From assembly GCA_963667375.1 (NCBI GenBank), contig OY763323.1:1798001-1862000 (forward strand): 64,000 nucleotides of DNA, given 5' to 3'. A program made the translations under genes and the position numbers. The first letter of the stretch is position 1, and each line of letters begins with the position of its first letter. Source of the stretch: G963556115 sp963667375. GTDB taxonomy: Bacteria; Planctomycetota; SZUA-567. This document shows, one piece after another, positions 9,197 to 18,144 of this stretch. The notes under the pieces were generated by a model. The model was not told the DNA's origin. It saw nothing but the letters and a program-made list of their open reading frames with translations, and did not search any database.

Positions 9197-9807
9197 GTTA
9201 TTTCTCCTATGATAAGACATCGTGTTATTTTGTAGTAAAATGTCAAAGTCCCCGAGTCTAAGCCGCTATATCATCTTCTGTAGAAAATTTTCAAGTTTCG
9301 CAGTCAACCTTGACCGTTATGCTGATATAGAAGTAGACTATTTCATTAATTAATTGCTGTTAAGCTTTTATTCATTTTAAAAAAAATAAATATTTTTTTG
9401 AAAGAACTTAATTTTTATCGACATTGCTATTAATTATATTGAGTTAAAGCTGTTTTATAAACTCTTATTCTTTCAATCTTTATCGGAATATGTCCGTATG
9501 CTGCAGGAACACCGTCTGTTACTGGTGATGACTCTCAATATTTTCCTGAATTTACGAAACTTTATGGCGTGTATGTATGTTCGTTTAATACTTTATGGTA
9601 GATATTTTTTTGAATTATATAATATTTTGAGGTAAATATAGCACATGATTTTCAAGTGCGCGATACATTAAATACTACGAATAATGTATATTATATAGAT
9701 GAATGAAAATAAATTAATATCTATATAATATGAGGTTATGTTTTTATTTGAATGTGGTATCAGCATTATAGTATGGATAGATATTAAAAATATTTGCGGT
9801 GTGGCGG
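9197..9807. other. Long AT-rich intergenic region
   Basis: About 610 bases between the divergent lipoprotein and first MATE genes. No supported gene. The stretch 9490-9600 is less AT-rich than its flanks and holds short open frames (about 45 codons) without a ribosome-binding site. It may be decayed coding sequence. The promoter of the MATE gene sits at its right edge. Confidence 0.4.
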
Positions 9808-9835
9808 TTGACAATATTCAAAGTATGATTATTAT
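9808..9835 (+). promoter_or_regulatory. Predicted promoter of first MATE gene
   Basis: TTGACA (9808-9813), 16-bp spacer, TATTAT (9830-9835). The palindrome at 9836-9866 begins directly after the -10 box. Confidence 0.7.
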
Positions 9836-9866
9836 AACGCTTGGTTGCTTATTGCAACCAAGCGTT
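9836..9866. promoter_or_regulatory. Perfect palindrome at the first MATE promoter, predicted MarR operator
   Basis: Thirteen-base arms (9836-9848 and 9854-9866) pair perfectly around TTATT, with inner core GGTTGC...GCAACC. It spans the expected transcription start. The paralogous gene 1.6 kb downstream has a GTTGCC/GGCAAC palindrome at the equivalent place, and a MarR gene follows both. Confidence 0.65.
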
Positions 9867-9883
9867 TCTTTGGAGAAATAAAA

Positions 9884-11254
9884 ATGAATGATAAAAATAT
9901 ACGGCGTATGGCCGAAATGGATATGAAAAAATTGATTATGGTCAATGCTTTGCCGGCGATTATCTCGATGTTTGTTATGGCATTATATAATGTCGTCGAC
10001 AGTATCTTTATTTCAAATCTCGGCAGCAGGGCGCTGACTGCTCTGACCCTGGCCTTTCCGGTGCAGATGATTATGATTTCGGCGATTGTCGGGTTGGGTA
10101 TAGGGGTTAATTCCTATGTCTCCAGAAAACTTGGTGAAGGTGATATGCAGCGGGCGGCAGCGGCAGCTGAGCACGGCCTGGTACTGGGAGTTCTTATCTG
10201 GGTACTGCTTTCGGCAGGTAATTTCCTCTTTATTAAGGTTTTTTATGCGAAGTTTACCGATGATCCGCTGGTTTTGCGGTATGCGCTGCAGTATACAAAT
10301 ATTGTGGTTTACGGCTCAATCGGGATGATTCTGAGTATAACGATCAACCGTATCCAGCAGTCAACCGGGGATATGATAAGTCCGATGCGCACCCAGCTCG
10401 CCGGGGCTATAACCAATATTATTCTTGATCCGATAATGATTTTCGGACTGTTCTCGTTTCCCCGGCTTGAAGTTGTCGGCGGTGCGACGGCAACGGTTAT
10501 CGGGCAGTTTGTAAGTATGGTCTATGCGATAATCCGGCTCAAGCATAATCCGCTTAATCTGAAACTGAGTACTTTACATATTAATTTTAAGCTGGATTTT
10601 GATATTATCCGGGAGATTATGAAGGTAGGACTGCCGAGTATGCTTATTCAGGGGCTGGGGGCGGTAATGGTAGCCAGTGTAAATTATATACTTGTCGGTT
10701 TTTCGGAATTGGCGGTTGCGGCGTTTGGAGCTTTTTTCAGAATGAACGCCATTGTTATTATGCCGGTGATCGGCTTGACTCAGGGGATGATGCCGGTGGT
10801 CGGCTACAGTTTCGGGTCAAAGAATATTCAGAGAGTGCAGCAGGCGGTCAAGTATAGTATGATTTACTCCCTGGTGTTTATGCTGCTGGGGACGATAGTT
10901 ATGTTTGTATTTGCCGAACCGATTATGAATATCTTCAGTGATAAGACTGAACTTGTAAATCTTGGTATCAGCTGTATACGTATTATCAGTACCAGTTATG
11001 TATTATTGACCGTGACTATTATTATCGGTGCGGCTTTTCAGGCGTTTGGAATCGCAGAGCTCAGTATGTATGCCTCGTTTCTGCGGCAGATTATTCTGCT
11101 GATACCTCTGGCGTATGTCCTCAGCCGTTTTTACGGTGTTACCGGGGTCTGGGCTGCTTTTCCCCTGACTGAAGGTCTGAGTCTGTTCTTTACTGTTACC
11201 TATGCGCTTTATGTATATCGTAACCGGGTGCATCCGGCAATGATTACAGGATAA
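9884..11254 (+). CDS. MATE family efflux transporter (copy 1 of tandem pair)
   Basis: Inner-membrane multidrug or metabolite antiporter with about 12 transmembrane helices in two 6-helix halves, 456 residues from this start. It shows LPAIISMFVMALYNVVDSIF in helix 1, VNSYVSRKLGEGD after helix 2, and GLTQGMMPVVGYSFGSKN in the second half. Start ATG at 9884 has TTGGAG 8 bases before it. A TTG at 9845 is in frame but would translate the operator palindrome. It is closely similar throughout to the next gene, so this is a tandem duplication. Expression is probably controlled by the downstream MarR protein through the palindrome over its promoter. Confidence 0.92.
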   Translation: MNDKNIRRMAEMDMKKLIMVNALPAIISMFVMALYNVVDSIFISNLGSRALTALTLAFPVQMIMISAIVGLGIGVNSYVSRKLGEGDMQRAAAAAEHGLVLGVLIWVLLSAGNFLFIKVFYAKFTDDPLVLRYALQYTNIVVYGSIGMILSITINRIQQSTGDMISPMRTQLAGAITNIILDPIMIFGLFSFPRLEVVGGATATVIGQFVSMVYAIIRLKHNPLNLKLSTLHINFKLDFDIIREIMKVGLPSMLIQGLGAVMVASVNYILVGFSELAVAAFGAFFRMNAIVIMPVIGLTQGMMPVVGYSFGSKNIQRVQQAVKYSMIYSLVFMLLGTIVMFVFAEPIMNIFSDKTELVNLGISCIRIISTSYVLLTVTIIIGAAFQAFGIAELSMYASFLRQIILLIPLAYVLSRFYGVTGVWAAFPLTEGLSLFFTVTYALYVYRNRVHPAMITG

Positions 11255-11280
11255 ACGCTGAGATTCTAGGGCTTATAGTG

Positions 11281-11316
11281 AAAGCAGTAGCTTGTTACCG
11301 AGCTGCTGCTTTATTT
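11281..11316 (+). terminator. Terminator after first MATE gene
   Basis: Twelve-base stem (11281-11292 with 11301-11312, one G-U pair), followed by TTTATTTATT. It means the two MATE genes are separately transcribed. Confidence 0.75.
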
Positions 11317-11392
11317 ATTGGAGTTGATGCTGAATTTGAGTAGTGTTTGATGGTTTTTTAGGCAAGCAGCAAGCGATAAAAGTATAAAATAG

Positions 11393-11421
11393 TTGCAAAC
11401 AACAACTAAAAAGAGTATAAT
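11393..11421 (+). promoter_or_regulatory. Predicted promoter of second MATE gene
   Basis: TTGCAA (11393-11398), 17-bp spacer, TATAAT (11416-11421). The -35 box lies inside an imperfect GTTG/CAAC repeat (11391-11407). Confidence 0.7.
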
Positions 11422-11431
11422 CCGCGATGTC

Positions 11432-11445
11432 GTTGCCAAGGCAAC
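11432..11445. promoter_or_regulatory. GTTGCC/GGCAAC palindrome, predicted MarR operator
   Basis: Six-base perfect arms around AA, beginning 10 bases after the -10 box and so near the transcription start. It shares the GTTGC...GCAAC core with the palindrome at the first MATE promoter. Confidence 0.6.
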
Positions 11446-11473
11446 TAATTTTAAAGTGGAGAAAAATAATATA

Positions 11474-12835
11474 ATGAATGAAAATATCAAGCGTATGGCT
11501 GAAATGAATATGAAGAAGCTGATTATGGTAATGTCGCTGCCGGCTATAATTTCGATGTTTGTTATGGCGCTGTATAATGTGGTTGACAGTATTTTTATTT
11601 CAAAAATTGGCAGCAATGCACTTACTGCCGTGTCGCTGGCGTTTCCGGTACAACTGGTAATGATTTCGATTATTGTAGGTCTCGGAATAGGTATCAATTC
11701 ATATGTATCCAGAAAAATCGGTGAAGGCAGGATGGATATTGCAGCTATTGCTGCTGAGCATGGGATATTGCTGGGAGTGGTGGTCTGGATTCTGCTTTCG
11801 GTATTGAATTTCTTATTTATTGAAAAATTTTATGCCCAGTTCTCGGCTGATCCTGAAATTATCAGATATTCATTGCAATATACCAATATCGTGGTGTATG
11901 GATCAATCGGGGTGATTATGAGTGTTATTCTGAATCAGATTCAGCAGTCGACCGGAGATATGATAAATCCGATGAAGACCCAGCTGCTTGGGGCTGTTAC
12001 CAATATTATTCTTGATCCGATAATGATCTTCGGGTTGCTCTCTTTTCCGCGACTCAATGTTGTAGGAGGGGCGACAGCGACAGTTATCGGGCAGTTAATA
12101 AGTATGGTATATGCGTTGCTGAAACTCAGGAATAATCCGCTGCAGCTTAAATTAAGTAAACTGCATTTGAATTTCAGACTCGATATGGATATAATCAGGG
12201 AAATACTGAAAGTCGGTATCCCAAGTATGTTTATTGAGGGACTTGCGGCGATAATGGTCGGCTGTATCAATCTTATCCTCTCCGGTTTTTCGGTTTTTGC
12301 CGTTGCTGCTTTCGGGGCGTTTTTCAAGCTCAATGCCATTGTCATTATGCCGGTTATCGGCTTGACTCAGGGAATGATGCCGGTTGTAGGTTACAGTTTC
12401 GGGGCTAAAAACAATGACCGAATCAAGGGCGCAATAAAATACAGTATGATTTATGCAATTGCATTTATGCTTCTGGGAAGTATTCTGCTTATTATTTTTG
12501 CCAGACCGATAATGGAAGTATTCAGTAACCTGCCGGAACTGATAGCGCTGGGTGTAAGCTGTACCAGAATTATAAGCCTGAGCTTTACTTTGCTGGGAAT
12601 TACGGTTATTCTGAGCAGTGCCTTTCAGGCTTTCGGAATCGGACAGTTGAGTATGTATGCCTCTTTCCTGAGGCAGATAGTATTGCTTGTTCCGCTGGCG
12701 TATGTATTGAGCAGACTGATCGGGGTCACAGGTGTCTGGATGGCGTTTCCCCTTACGGAAGCTTTGAGTCTGCTCTTTACCATTACCTATGCTTTACGGA
12801 TATACCGTTCCCGGATAAAAGCGGTAATGGTCTGA
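11474..12835 (+). CDS. MATE family efflux transporter (copy 2 of tandem pair)
   Basis: Paralogue of the preceding gene, 453 residues, about 12 transmembrane helices. It shares the opening MKKLIMV..LPAIISMFVMALYNVVDSIFIS, and GLTQGMMPVVGYSFG and SMYASFLRQIVLLVPLAYVLSR later on. Start ATG at 11474 aligns exactly with the start of copy 1 and has GTGGAG upstream; the frame is open further up but would run through the operator. It has its own promoter and palindrome. The MarR gene follows after 45 bases with no terminator seen, so the pair is probably co-transcribed and autoregulated. Substrate unknown. Confidence 0.92.
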   Translation: MNENIKRMAEMNMKKLIMVMSLPAIISMFVMALYNVVDSIFISKIGSNALTAVSLAFPVQLVMISIIVGLGIGINSYVSRKIGEGRMDIAAIAAEHGILLGVVVWILLSVLNFLFIEKFYAQFSADPEIIRYSLQYTNIVVYGSIGVIMSVILNQIQQSTGDMINPMKTQLLGAVTNIILDPIMIFGLLSFPRLNVVGGATATVIGQLISMVYALLKLRNNPLQLKLSKLHLNFRLDMDIIREILKVGIPSMFIEGLAAIMVGCINLILSGFSVFAVAAFGAFFKLNAIVIMPVIGLTQGMMPVVGYSFGAKNNDRIKGAIKYSMIYAIAFMLLGSILLIIFARPIMEVFSNLPELIALGVSCTRIISLSFTLLGITVILSSAFQAFGIGQLSMYASFLRQIVLLVPLAYVLSRLIGVTGVWMAFPLTEALSLLFTITYALRIYRSRIKAVMV

Positions 12836-12880
12836 GTACTTTTTTTTGAATATATATTTTTAGTGGAAGAGAGGTAGAAA

Positions 12881-13375
12881 ATGACTGAGGCTGATTGTGG
12901 AGATGATCCTGTGTTTCCTCATGGCTGCTTCGCGCTGGGGCGAAGCATATCGATTCTGCATCGTTTCAGTCAGCGTTTTGTTGATGCCAAATTGCGTGAC
13001 TGTAATCTGAATAAAGCTCAGATGGAGGTGCTTATCATTCTTATAAAGAGTGAAAAAGTGTTGAATCAGACCGAGCTTAACCGGTATTTCGGCTATAACA
13101 AGGCGACCATTACTAAACTGATAAACAGTCTGGAGCGTGAAGGGTATGTTGTCAGACTGCAAAGTGAGAGTGATAAGCGTGAACGCGTAATCGAGCTTAC
13201 AGCCAGAGGGCGAAATGTTAATAAGCGTATTGTTGAGGTGCTGGTTGAAGAAGAGAAGATCTTCGGTGAAATTCTGGGGGCAGATGATGGTGATTCCGTG
13301 CGTGAGCAGCTGTATAAGCTTGCCGAAGCCTTGAATGATTATGACCCGGTAAAAAGAGCTAGCGGACGCTGGTAG
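12881..13375 (+). CDS. MarR family transcriptional regulator
   Basis: Winged-helix DNA-binding repressor of 164 residues. The MarR core is clear: LNKAQMEVLIILIKSEK, LNRYFGYNKATITKLINSLEREGYV (recognition helix) and SESDKRERVIELTARG (wing). GAGAGG lies upstream of the ATG. It is located directly behind two MATE exporters, whose promoters each carry a GTTGC...GCAAC palindrome. The simplest reading is that it represses both exporters until a ligand binds. The ~20-residue N-terminal extension (two Cys, Asp-rich) precedes the usual fold and has no obvious role. Confidence 0.88.
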   Translation: MTEADCGDDPVFPHGCFALGRSISILHRFSQRFVDAKLRDCNLNKAQMEVLIILIKSEKVLNQTELNRYFGYNKATITKLINSLEREGYVVRLQSESDKRERVIELTARGRNVNKRIVEVLVEEEKIFGEILGADDGDSVREQLYKLAEALNDYDPVKRASGRW

Positions 13376-13405
13376 TCTCCAGTTTTTAAACTGTTATTGT
13401 AATGA

Positions 13406-14128
13406 CTAGAGTACCATCTGGAGAAATTCCCTAGTGCGTTCATGCTGCGGGTTATCAAATATTTGCTCAGGAGTGCCTTCTTCAAGAATTACTCCGCGGT
13501 CCATAAAGAATACCCGGTCAGCTACTTCACGGGCAAATCCCATCTCGTGAGTGACAACGACCATGGTCATGCATTCTTCTGCGAGTTCTTTCATTACGTT
13601 GAGTACTTCAGAAACCATTTCCGGATCAAGGGCTGAGGTCGGCTCATCGAATAACATTATATTAGGATGCATTGCCAGGGCTCTGGCTATGGCTACACGC
13701 TGCTTCTGACCACCAGAAAGTTTGTCGGGGTAGACGTTATGCTTATCGGTGAGACCGACTTTCTGCAGCAGTTCGGTAGAGGTCTGACGCGCCTGTTGCT
13801 TATTCATGCCGCGAATTAGTCTGGGGGCAAGTTCAATATTATCTAGTACTGTCATATGCGGGAAGAGATTGAAATGCTGGAAAACCATTCCGACCTCGGT
13901 TCTTACTTTATTGATATTCACCTTGGGATCGGTTATTTCCACGCCTTCGACAATAACACTGCCACTGGTCGGTTCTTCAAGTCGGTTGATACAGCGGAGA
14001 AAGGTACTCTTTCCTGAACCGGAGGGGCCGATTACACAGACAACCTCGCGTTTACTGATATGAGCGTTGACTCCTTTGAGTACTTCCAGTTTACCAAAGG
14101 ATTTATGTAGATCAGTTATCTTTATCAT
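13406..14128 (-). CDS. Polar amino-acid ABC transporter ATPase (GlnQ/HisP type)
   Basis: Cytosolic motor subunit of 240 residues. Walker A GPSGSGKST, Q-loop GMVFQHFNLFPHMTV, signature LSGGQKQRVAIARAL, Walker B IMLFDEPTSALD and switch His in VVVTHEMGFA are all present. Its start overlaps the permease gene by 17 bases, implying translational coupling. With the permease and the binding protein upstream it forms a PAAT-family importer. Confidence 0.95.
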   Translation of the reverse strand: MIKITDLHKSFGKLEVLKGVNAHISKREVVCVIGPSGSGKSTFLRCINRLEEPTSGSVIVEGVEITDPKVNINKVRTEVGMVFQHFNLFPHMTVLDNIELAPRLIRGMNKQQARQTSTELLQKVGLTDKHNVYPDKLSGGQKQRVAIARALAMHPNIMLFDEPTSALDPEMVSEVLNVMKELAEECMTMVVVTHEMGFAREVADRVFFMDRGVILEEGTPEQIFDNPQHERTREFLQMVL

Positions 14129-14846
14129 TAATACCTAGCCTCTTTTCGTACCAGTGGATAATACGGGAAATAGTTATAGTCATAACCAGATATACTATTG
14201 CAATGCCGATGTAGGCAGGGAAGAACGCAAATTCTCTGGCGGCAAAGAGTTTGCCGGCCTGAACCAGCTCGGTAACACCAATAGCCGAGAGTAGTGAACT
14301 GTCTTTCAGCAGAATAATAACTTCATTGCCAAGAGGGGGGATAACTCTTCGGACGGCCTGGGGCAGAATAATTTTAGTATAAGCTTGAGCTTTGGTAAGA
14401 CCCAATGAGCGGGCCGCCTCCATCTGGCCGCGGTCAATCGACTGTATTCCGGCGCGCATAATCTCAGCCACGTAGGCGGCAGAGTTCAGACTGCAGGCGA
14501 TGATACCGGAGAAGAGGGCTGAATTTTCAGTTCCGAATATACCGGTAATGTCTGAAGGCAGCAGAAAGTAGCACATCAGAATCTGCAGCAGCAGCGGTGT
14601 GCCGCGGACAATATCAATATAGATGACAGCCGGGTAGTGCAGGACAGGTTTTTTCGAGAGTTTGAGCAGTCCGAATATCAGACCAAAGACGGTACCGAAC
14701 ATCACTGCTATTACCGTGACTTCCAGGGTGGTAACCGCACCGCGCAGCAGCTGAGGAAATACTTGAACCAGTTGCGGAACAAAATCAGTTATAAAGCCGT
14801 TGATACTGGATATAAGCCAGTCAATAAGAGCCAGTGGTAGAGACAT
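14112..14846 (-). CDS. Polar amino-acid ABC transporter permease (HisM/GlnP type)
   Basis: Inner-membrane subunit with about five helices and the EAA loop near EAARSLGLTKAQAYTKIILPQA that docks the ATPase. Start ATG at 14846 (AGGG upstream) is preferred. The longer frame opens with a TTG at 14924 that coincides with a -35 promoter hexamer, so that stretch is more likely promoter than protein. Ends overlapping the ATPase start. Substrate is probably a polar or charged amino acid, as for the family. Confidence 0.9.
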   Translation of the reverse strand: MSLPLALIDWLISSINGFITDFVPQLVQVFPQLLRGAVTTLEVTVIAVMFGTVFGLIFGLLKLSKKPVLHYPAVIYIDIVRGTPLLLQILMCYFLLPSDITGIFGTENSALFSGIIACSLNSAAYVAEIMRAGIQSIDRGQMEAARSLGLTKAQAYTKIILPQAVRRVIPPLGNEVIILLKDSSLLSAIGVTELVQAGKLFAAREFAFFPAYIGIAIVYLVMTITISRIIHWYEKRLGINDKDN

Positions 14847-14896
14847 AAAGCCCTTTATCCAATCTTTAATGGGGTTAACAGAAAAACAAAGAGTCA

Positions 14897-14924
14897 ATAA
14901 TATACTAACGAGAGTGTATGTCAA
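14897..14924 (-). promoter_or_regulatory. Internal promoter before permease-ATPase genes
   Basis: Minus strand: TTGACA (14919-14924), 16-bp spacer, TATTAT (14897-14902). It lies just after the terminator that follows the binding-protein gene. Confidence 0.65.
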
Positions 14925-14940
14925 TACTATACTTACAGAT

Positions 14941-14980
14941 AAAAAAACACCCCGGTAACATGAAATGTACCGGGGTGTTG
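14941..14980 (-). terminator. Terminator between binding-protein and permease genes
   Basis: Twelve-base perfect stem (14947-14958 with 14969-14980), then a run of T on the minus strand. Ends or attenuates transcripts after the binding-protein gene. Confidence 0.88.
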
Positions 14981-15026
14981 CTATACTAACTCAGAATTTT
15001 ATATCCGTAAGGAGTTTGTTCCGGGA

Positions 15027-15785
15027 CTATTTATTTGAAAAGTATTTGGCATGGATCTTGTCGTACGTGCCATTAGCCCGGACGTTCGCAAGACCTTTAT
15101 TAATCATTTCCAACAGCTCCTGGTTGTTTTTACCGGTAACAAAGCCGTATTCTTCTTTGTTCAGCGGTTTGTCGAGCATAATCAGTTTACCTTTGCTCTG
15201 GTTGATGAAGGCGTTATTAACCGGGATATCATTGATAACGGTATCAACCCGTCCTTTGAGCAGGTCGGTAACAGCAAGGCTGGCATTGTCCATGACTACA
15301 ATGCTGGCGAGTTTGCCGGCGGCTTTGAGATCTTCCGCTGCCTTCTGACCGCTGCTGCCGATCTGCACACCGGCGGTTTTATCCTTCAGATCATCAAGGC
15401 TTTTGATTGATGCATCATCTTTGCGGATAAGAACACCGATACCGGCTTCGATATAAGGGGTAGAAAAGCTGATAACTTTCGCTCTCTTCTCAGTTATGGT
15501 TATGCCGGATGCTGCGATATCAATCTTGCCGGTGAGAACGGCAGGAATCAGCCCGTCAAAACCCAGAGCATGGATTTTGACTTCAAATCCCTGATCTGCA
15601 GCTATGGCATTGAGCAGGTCGATATCGAATCCGGTGATTTCACCGCTAGCACTGTCAAGCATCTCGAATGGAGGGAATGTCGGTTCGGTACCTACATTGT
15701 AGACCTTTGAGTCAGCCTGTGCGGAAAAACTGAAAATTGCCGCAGCAAATAGAGCGAGCAGTGAGAGCTGAAGTGATGCTTTCAT
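15027..15785 (-). CDS. Amino-acid ABC transporter periplasmic binding protein (SBP_bac_3)
   Basis: 252 residues. A Sec signal peptide ends near FSAQA. The family-3 fold follows, with VGTEPTFPPFEML at the start, GFDIDLLNAIA, GLIPAVLTGKIDI and a C-terminal INKGLANVRANGTYDKIHAKYF. AAGGAT lies upstream of the ATG. It delivers ligand to the permease-ATPase pair encoded downstream but is insulated from them by a terminator, which fits the usual excess of binding protein over membrane subunits. Confidence 0.93.
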   Translation of the reverse strand: MKASLQLSLLALFAAAIFSFSAQADSKVYNVGTEPTFPPFEMLDSASGEITGFDIDLLNAIAADQGFEVKIHALGFDGLIPAVLTGKIDIAASGITITEKRAKVISFSTPYIEAGIGVLIRKDDASIKSLDDLKDKTAGVQIGSSGQKAAEDLKAAGKLASIVVMDNASLAVTDLLKGRVDTVINDIPVNNAFINQSKGKLIMLDKPLNKEEYGFVTGKNNQELLEMINKGLANVRANGTYDKIHAKYFSNK

Positions 15786-16087
15786 GGTTATATCCTTTTA
15801 ATAATGTAATTAATAACAACGTGACAGAAATGATTATATAACGAAAAAGTCAATACTATCCTTTATTGTAAAATATGTCAATAAATAAATACTGGTATCC
15901 ATCAAATGTTTTACAGGGAAAAAAATGATTTTGGTGTTATAATTAGGTTACCGATTATTTTTATTTATTCGGGAATAAATATTGTTTGGTATTGAGGAAA
16001 AAAATATCTTTTTGCTTGAATATTATGTTTTTTGTGATATTATATATGAATAATTAATAAGTAATTTTTTACTGATTGGCGGTGATT
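15786..16087. other. AT-rich intergenic region before the hydrogenase operon
   Basis: About 300 bases. It separates two divergent units and must contain both promoters. A TTGTGATA sequence near 16032 resembles one half of a Rex site, but no matching second half is present. I could not assign a convincing -35/-10 pair for the hydrogenase operon. Confidence 0.35.
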
Positions 16088-16381
16088 ATGGATAATAAAC
16101 TTTGTATTAAGATATGTATGGGCAGCTCTTGTTATTCCCGGGGCAATCTGCGGGTAAAGGAAATAATTGAAGGCTTTATTCGTACCCGAAATCTTGAAGA
16201 TAAGATCGAGTTTCGTGGTGATCTCTGTTGTGGGAAGTGTGGCGAGGGGCCGAATATAACCATTGGTGAAGACGAATATCATAACGTAGATGAGGAAGTT
16301 ATCTGGGATATTCTTGAGAGCCGATTCGGTAAATCTCAGTCGGACAGGCTGAATACCGGTTCGGGCCGGGTTATCAAATAG
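16088..16381 (+). CDS. Thioredoxin-like [2Fe-2S] ferredoxin (NuoE/HydC-like)
   Basis: Small electron carrier, about 97 residues. Four cluster cysteines follow the NuoE pattern: CMGSSC (C-x4-C) near the N-terminus and CCGKC (C-x3-C) mid-protein, with GEGPNITIGEDEYHNV after. Start ATG at 16088 has GGCGGTG just upstream. First gene of the hydrogenase operon, 53 bases before the sensory hydrogenase. It probably passes electrons to or from that protein or the catalytic enzyme; the partner cannot be fixed from sequence. Confidence 0.85.
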   Translation: MDNKLCIKICMGSSCYSRGNLRVKEIIEGFIRTRNLEDKIEFRGDLCCGKCGEGPNITIGEDEYHNVDEEVIWDILESRFGKSQSDRLNTGSGRVIK

Positions 16382-16434
16382 TTTTAAGGTGTGGTGCTGT
16401 ATCCGCGGTTGGTAATGATATGGAGTAGATTGAT

Positions 16435-18144
16435 ATGAATAGACGTTTTGCCGTATATACTCAGGAAACAGAGTGTCTTGACTGTTATAAATGTCTTCGC
16501 AGCTGTGCTTCAAAAGCAATTGTGGTCAAGGACGCTCACGCTTCTATCGATCCTGAAAAATGTATCGCTTGCGGGCATTGTGTCGAGATATGTCCGTCTG
16601 ATGCCAAGAAAATACGTAATGATATATCCCGGGTCAAGATAATGCTGGAGCACAGCCGCAAGGTCTTTGCCTGTATCGCGCCAAGCTGGAAGGCGGAGTT
16701 TCCAAAGATCAGTTCATCGCAGCTGATTGCAACACTCAAGCGGCTGGGGTTTGCCGGGGTCGTAGAGGCGGCTCTGGGTGCTCAGGAGGTCTCACGCTAT
16801 ACTGCGCAGCTGCTGCAGGAGAAGGAGCATGGGGTCTTTTTTTCCAGTGCCTGCCCGGCGGCTGTCGATTATATAAAGCAGCATTACAGTAATTTCGCAC
16901 GTAATATTACCCCGGTAGCATCTCCGGCTGTTGTTACCGCCAATATGATTAAAAGTCACTACGGTAAAGAGGCGGAGGTGGTCTTTATCGGACCGTGTAC
17001 CGCAAAAAAAAATGAGGCTGACGCTTGCAGCGATTATATAAGTGTGGGGCTTACCTTCAAGGAAATACGGCAGTGGCTGGCGGGTATTGAACTGGATATT
17101 ACAACTGTTACTGCGGAGCATGAGGACTTTGTGCTGGCTGCGGCTGAGGAAGGGGTACTTTATCCGGTGGAAGGCGGTATGATAGAGACTATAAAACCGC
17201 ATCTTTCCGGGGTGAAACCGGATATGGTCTGTATCTCCGGAATTGATAAGATCAGTTCAATTCTTGAGACTCTGGATGAGCAGGAGATTGAGGGTGTGGT
17301 CTTTATCGAGACCCTGGCCTGTGAGAATGGCTGTCTGGGCGGCGCTGGTATGGATCATGGCAAGCCGGGACTGAAAAGCATTCTGGATATTTCCCGTTCC
17401 GGCAGTATCAGTGTTGATTCTGTAAAGCGTCCTCCAGCTCCGGTAGTGGAAATGGAGTTTGCCGGAGCGGTAAAGTTTGAGCCGGAGCTGACTCCTGAAG
17501 AAATGGCGGCGACAATGAAACGAGTGGGCAAGGATTCGCCGGCGGATGAGCTGAACTGCGGCGGCTGTGGTTATAATACCTGCCGGGAATTTGCCACTGC
17601 GCTTGCACGTAACCGGGCTGAAGAGTCGATGTGTGTCTCCTATATGCGGCGTCTGGCTCAGAAAAAAGCTAATGCGCTGCTGCGTTCCATGCCTTCGGGG
17701 GTGGTGATCATCAATGAAAATATGGAGATTATTGAGAGTAATATCTCCTTTGCCAGACTCTTCGGAGAGGATACGGAGAATGCGTTTGAAGTTATTCCCG
17801 GACTGAAGGGAGCGCGGCTGGCCAGTATTCTGCCGTTTGTGGAATATTTTTCTACAGCGTTGCGTACCGGCGAGGATATCCGGCGTGAGCATCTGGAGTG
17901 TGAGAATAAGCTGCTCAACGTCAATATATTCGTTATTGAACGGGGTAAAGTTGTTGGTGCGGTTATCGAGGATGTTACTAATCAGGAGCTCAAGCGTGAA
18001 CAGATAGCCAAACGCGCGAAGGAGGTTATTCAGAAGAATATCACTACGGTGCAGGAGATAGCCTGTCTGCTGGGTGAACATATCACCGATACCGAGATCC
18101 TGCTGAGTCGTATAGCTGATGATTATGTAACGGAGAAGGATTGA
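16435..18144 (+). CDS. hydS: Sensory [FeFe] hydrogenase with PAS domain (HydS-like, group C)
   Basis: 569 residues. Two N-terminal [4Fe-4S] sites: C14/C17/C20/C24 and C43/C46/C49/C53. The H-cluster domain keeps all four cluster ligands: C140 (SACP), C188 (GPCTAKK), C296 and C300 (ACENGC). In motif L1 the Cys that relays protons in catalytic enzymes is Ala139 (SSACP instead of TSCCP). This is known for sensory group C enzymes and predicts low turnover. A further Fe-S module (CGGCGYNTC ... C) and a C-terminal PAS domain (GVVIINENMEIIESN) follow. Its stop overlaps the start of the phosphatase gene (TGATG), so output through the phosphatase is likely. Inferred role: sense H2 or redox state and tune hydrogenase expression or activity. 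Confidence 0.88.
   Translation: MNRRFAVYTQETECLDCYKCLRSCASKAIVVKDAHASIDPEKCIACGHCVEICPSDAKKIRNDISRVKIMLEHSRKVFACIAPSWKAEFPKISSSQLIATLKRLGFAGVVEAALGAQEVSRYTAQLLQEKEHGVFFSSACPAAVDYIKQHYSNFARNITPVASPAVVTANMIKSHYGKEAEVVFIGPCTAKKNEADACSDYISVGLTFKEIRQWLAGIELDITTVTAEHEDFVLAAAEEGVLYPVEGGMIETIKPHLSGVKPDMVCISGIDKISSILETLDEQEIEGVVFIETLACENGCLGGAGMDHGKPGLKSILDISRSGSISVDSVKRPPAPVVEMEFAGAVKFEPELTPEEMAATMKRVGKDSPADELNCGGCGYNTCREFATALARNRAEESMCVSYMRRLAQKKANALLRSMPSGVVIINENMEIIESNISFARLFGEDTENAFEVIPGLKGARLASILPFVEYFSTALRTGEDIRREHLECENKLLNVNIFVIERGKVVGAVIEDVTNQELKREQIAKRAKEVIQKNITTVQEIACLLGEHITDTEILLSRIADDYVTEKD

Noticed and set aside
9884..12835. MATE pair as a transposon-borne duplication
   Set aside because: No transposase, terminal repeats or target-site duplications flank the pair; simple tandem gene duplication is enough.
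15990..16087. Rex-type operator before the hydrogenase operon
   Set aside because: Only one half-site (TTGTGATA) can be seen; no symmetrical partner.
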